A stretch of 16,719 bases of DNA from Lamprobacter sp046541315 (GTDB lineage Bacteria; Pseudomonadota; Gammaproteobacteria; Chromatiales; Chromatiaceae), in assembly GCF_046541315.1 (NCBI RefSeq), contig NZ_JBKHDN010000041.1, positions 1 through 16,719 of the forward strand. The letters are read 5' to 3'. The notes under the pieces were generated by a model that saw nothing but the letters and a program-made list of their open reading frames with translations, searched no databases and had not been told where the DNA came from. This document shows, one piece after another, positions 14,820-16,719 of the stretch (the stretch's first letter is position 1; every line of letters begins with the position of its first letter). The position numbers and the translations under genes are program-made.

Positions 14820-16535
14820 TCAGGTCAAGGAAATATGGACCTGGGCTGATAAACCGACAGCCATATTGAGGTTTGCCGGCAGGTTGGCCTCGAATTGCCG
14901 GGTTCGTGTTTCGGGATCGATCTCTGGCCAGGCGCGCGCGATGCTGAGCGGGGTCAGGGCGGTATCCTGAGGACTGAACCGTGCTTCGATGCGATCGCCA
15001 GGACCGAGCAAGAGGGCGTCGGTTTCCTCGAGGCTGAAGCGCAGGGCGATCCCGTCGGTCGCGATCAGCTCAATCAGCGCATCCTGAGGCTGCACGAGAC
15101 GTCCTTCAACAGGTGCGTGGACATGCCGCACCAGGCCTTGCCAAGGGGCGCGCAGCACCCAGGTCTGGGCGTCGTCGGCGGTCTCGGGTGGCGCCTCCGC
15201 GCCATGACTGGCGCCCGCCGTCGGCGCAATGCGCAGCAGCTCCTGGTCCGCATCGACGGCATCGCCCTCGTACACGGAGCAGGAGAGCAGCCGTCCGCCG
15301 ATCGGCGCGGTCAGCTCGGCGATGCGGTTTGCGACCACCTGGCCCGGCACCCAGCGCACCGAGGCGTCGGCTGCATCGGGCGAAAGGGTCATCCCGGACC
15401 TGCTGCCCAATGGCGCCTCCGCAGCCGTCAAGGGAGCCAGCTCGGTGCTCGGCGGAATGCCTGTTCCGCGCTCGTACCAGCGCTGCGTGCGCAGCACCAC
15501 GCGCACCAACAGCAGCATCACCGGCACCTCGATCAGCACCCCGACCACGGTCGCCAGCGCGGCGCCGGACTCGAAGCCGAACAGCGCGATGGCGGTGGCC
15601 ACCGCCAGCTCGAAGAAGTTGCTGGTGCCGATCATCGACGAGGGGCCGGCGATGCAATGCGGCGAGCGCAGCCAGCGATTGGCGAGGTAGGCGACGATGA
15701 AGATCAGCCCCGATTGGATCAGCAAGGGCACCGCCAGCAGGCCGATGATCAGTGGCTGTTGGATGATCTGCTCGCCCTGGAAGCCGAACAACAGCACCAA
15801 GGTCGCCAGCAAGGCCAGCAGCGAGATCGGATGCAGGCGCTCCAGCACCCGCGCCAGTGAGCCGCCTTGCGGGTCGGCGCGCAGTAGTAGCCGGCGCCAG
15901 AGGGTCGCGATGGCCAGCGGCACCAGGATGTAGAGCAGCACCGATAACAGCAGCGTTTCCCAGGGCACGACAATCGCCGTCAGCCCGAGCAGCAGCGCCA
16001 CGATCGGTCCAAAGGCAAACACCATGATCAGGTCGTTCAAGGCGACCTGGGCGAGCGTGAAATGCGGCTCCCCGCGCGAGAGATTGCTCCAGACGAACAC
16101 CATCGCCGTGCAGGGTGCGGCGCCGAGGATGATCATGCCGGCGATGTAGCTGTCGATCTGCCCGGCCGGCAGATAGGGCGCGAACCACCAGCCGATGAAC
16201 AACCAGGCCAGCAGCGCCATCGAGAACGGCTTGATCGCCCAGTTGACCACCAGCGTCACCAGCGAGCCGCGCCAATGCTGGGTCACGCCCGACAAGGCGG
16301 TCAGATCCACCTTCAGCAGCATCGGGATGATCATCAGCCAGATCAGCACCGCGACCGGCAGGTTGATCTGGGCGACCTCGAGCGCGCCGATGGTCTGGAA
16401 GGCATCGGCGGCGAAATGCCCCAGGCCGATGCCGGCCAGGATGCACAGCGCTACCCACAGGCTCAGGTAGCGCTCGAACAGGCCCATCTCGGCGCCGGCG
16501 GCCTGCTTGCCGGCGACCTCGCACTGACTGCTCAT
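14820..16535 (-). CDS. acr3: Acr3 arsenite permease fused to a membrane-fusion-protein-like adaptor domain
   Basis: The product is 571 residues. Residues 17-350 are a full Acr3 permease (MGLFERYLSLWVALCILAG start; ten hydrophobic segments), including the conserved cysteine in GAAPCTAMVFVWSNLSRG (Cys142) and the glutamate in GTSNFFELAVATAIALFG (Glu309), both needed for arsenite export in studied Acr3 proteins. After a Pro/Ser-rich linker (355-395) comes a C-terminal domain like HlyD/RND periplasmic adaptors. Its half-lipoyl motif IAELTAPIGGRLLSCSVYEGD begins near 405, the second half LRAPWQGLVRHVHAPVEGRL near 461, and beta-barrel sequence follows (GIALRFSLEETDALLLGPGD, then WPEIDPETRTRQFEANLP and VGLSAQVHISL). 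The alpha-hairpin between the lipoyl halves is absent. The ATG at 16535 overlaps the upstream stop (ATGA) and follows AGGAG; a longer start at 16586 is rejected. Ordinary Acr3 proteins end near residue 350-370, so the adaptor is an addition. Confidence 0.9.
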   Translation of the reverse strand: MSSQCEVAGKQAAGAEMGLFERYLSLWVALCILAGIGLGHFAADAFQTIGALEVAQINLPVAVLIWLMIIPMLLKVDLTALSGVTQHWRGSLVTLVVNWAIKPFSMALLAWLFIGWWFAPYLPAGQIDSYIAGMIILGAAPCTAMVFVWSNLSRGEPHFTLAQVALNDLIMVFAFGPIVALLLGLTAIVVPWETLLLSVLLYILVPLAIATLWRRLLLRADPQGGSLARVLERLHPISLLALLATLVLLFGFQGEQIIQQPLIIGLLAVPLLIQSGLIFIVAYLANRWLRSPHCIAGPSSMIGTSNFFELAVATAIALFGFESGAALATVVGVLIEVPVMLLLVRVVLRTQRWYERGTGIPPSTELAPLTAAEAPLGSRSGMTLSPDAADASVRWVPGQVVANRIAELTAPIGGRLLSCSVYEGDAVDADQELLRIAPTAGASHGAEAPPETADDAQTWVLRAPWQGLVRHVHAPVEGRLVQPQDALIELIATDGIALRFSLEETDALLLGPGDRIEARFSPQDTALTPLSIARAWPEIDPETRTRQFEANLPANLNMAVGLSAQVHISLT

Positions 16536-16719
16536 GCCGGAGTGTCTCCTGGTGGAGTGTCTCCTGGTGATGCCGCCGTCAACCAAGCGCGCGCCTGATC
16601 CGGACCCGGCACGCCACCGGAATGGACGACGACGCCATCAACCACTACCCCAGGCGTGGACATCACGCCATAGCCCATGATCTGGGCGATGTCGGTGACC
16701 TTTTCCAGCTCGATCTCGA
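16532..16719 (-). CDS. Thioredoxin-like small redox-disulfide protein, C-terminal part (cut by window edge)
   Basis: The last 61 residues are visible. KVTDIAQIMGYGVMSTPGVV, which holds the cis-proline in STPG, and VDGVVVHSGGVPGPDQARAWL match the C-terminal half of the small thioredoxin-fold proteins called redox-active disulfide protein 2, which are about 80 residues long. The N-terminal half with the expected CxxC lies beyond the window. These proteins are often encoded beside permeases of the Acr3 or DUF318 type, which fits the position here directly before the Acr3 fusion. The C-terminus ends in a duplicated PGDTP, produced by a 15-base tandem repeat, and the stop codon overlaps the Acr3 start as ATGA. 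No signal peptide can be judged. Confidence 0.85.
   Translation of the reverse strand, partial: EIELEKVTDIAQIMGYGVMSTPGVVVDGVVVHSGGVPGPDQARAWLTAASPGDTPPGDTPA
16539..16568 (-). repeat. Exact 15-bp tandem duplication carrying the Acr3 ribosome binding site
   Basis: The unit GGAGTGTCTCCTGGT (plus strand) occurs twice in a row with no mismatch. On the coding strand each copy contains CCAGGAGAC, so the Shine-Dalgarno for the Acr3 fusion is present twice, about 10 and 25 bases before its ATG. It also adds one PGDTP to the end of the upstream redox protein. The identity of the copies points to a recent event. Confidence 0.9.

Noticed and set aside
16536..16586. Longer N-terminus for the Acr3 fusion (start at 16586)
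   Set aside because: The extra 17 residues come from the 15-base duplication in another frame, while the ATG at 16535 has the ATGA coupling and matches the usual Acr3 start.

Overview
The window is GC-rich and densely coded. It looks chromosomal and gammaproteobacterial. The best guess is a member of the Chromatiales (purple sulfur bacteria and relatives). This rests on gene content: a Rep helicase of E. coli length, a DUF2782 protein, a DUF29 remnant, a DUF4405 gene beside periplasmic rhodaneses, a TRAP permease pair and an Acr3 cluster. The assignment is inference from the sequence; no database was searched.

Layout, left to right. Bases 1-79 hold the end of an unidentified plus-strand gene. 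A large MscS-type mechanosensitive channel follows (176-3118); its periplasmic region carries an acidic pentapeptide tandem repeat. Next is a UMF1/Atg22-like MFS transporter (3253-4590). The gap to 4902 contains the decayed start of a DUF29 gene on the minus strand. Then come a MIF-like tautomerase (minus), a tRNA-Arg(CCG) (minus) and the Rep helicase (minus). From 7713 the plus strand carries a DUF2782 protein followed by TRAP permease subunits DctQ and DctM, with no substrate-binding protein in view. A minus-strand PilZ protein runs back into the 3' end of dctM. A secreted cyclophilin with strikingly eukaryote-like sequence follows (10763-11344).

From 11454 to the right edge every gene is on the minus strand. 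In transcription order (right to left) these are: a thioredoxin-like redox-disulfide protein (cut by the window edge), an Acr3 arsenite permease fused to a membrane-fusion-protein-like adaptor domain, an exported or membrane-anchored CASC thioredoxin, CcdA, a broken DUF4405 membrane protein, two secreted rhodaneses and a small winged-helix protein. The first four are tightly packed, with ATGA overlaps and one 31-base gap, and so probably form one operon. After a 78-base gap the DUF4405 remnant and the first rhodanese are again coupled by an ATGA overlap, and the second rhodanese follows after 15 bases. The set combines metalloid efflux, thiol/disulfide supply across the membrane and sulfane-sulfur handling.

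The Acr3-adaptor fusion is the most unusual item. The adaptor keeps both lipoyl half-motifs and the beta-barrel part but has no alpha-hairpin. On canonical Acr3 topology it would lie in the cytoplasm rather than the periplasm. The clearest sign of decay is the DUF4405 gene, where a frame change at a CTGAG microhomology joins the first membrane helix directly to the C-terminal region.
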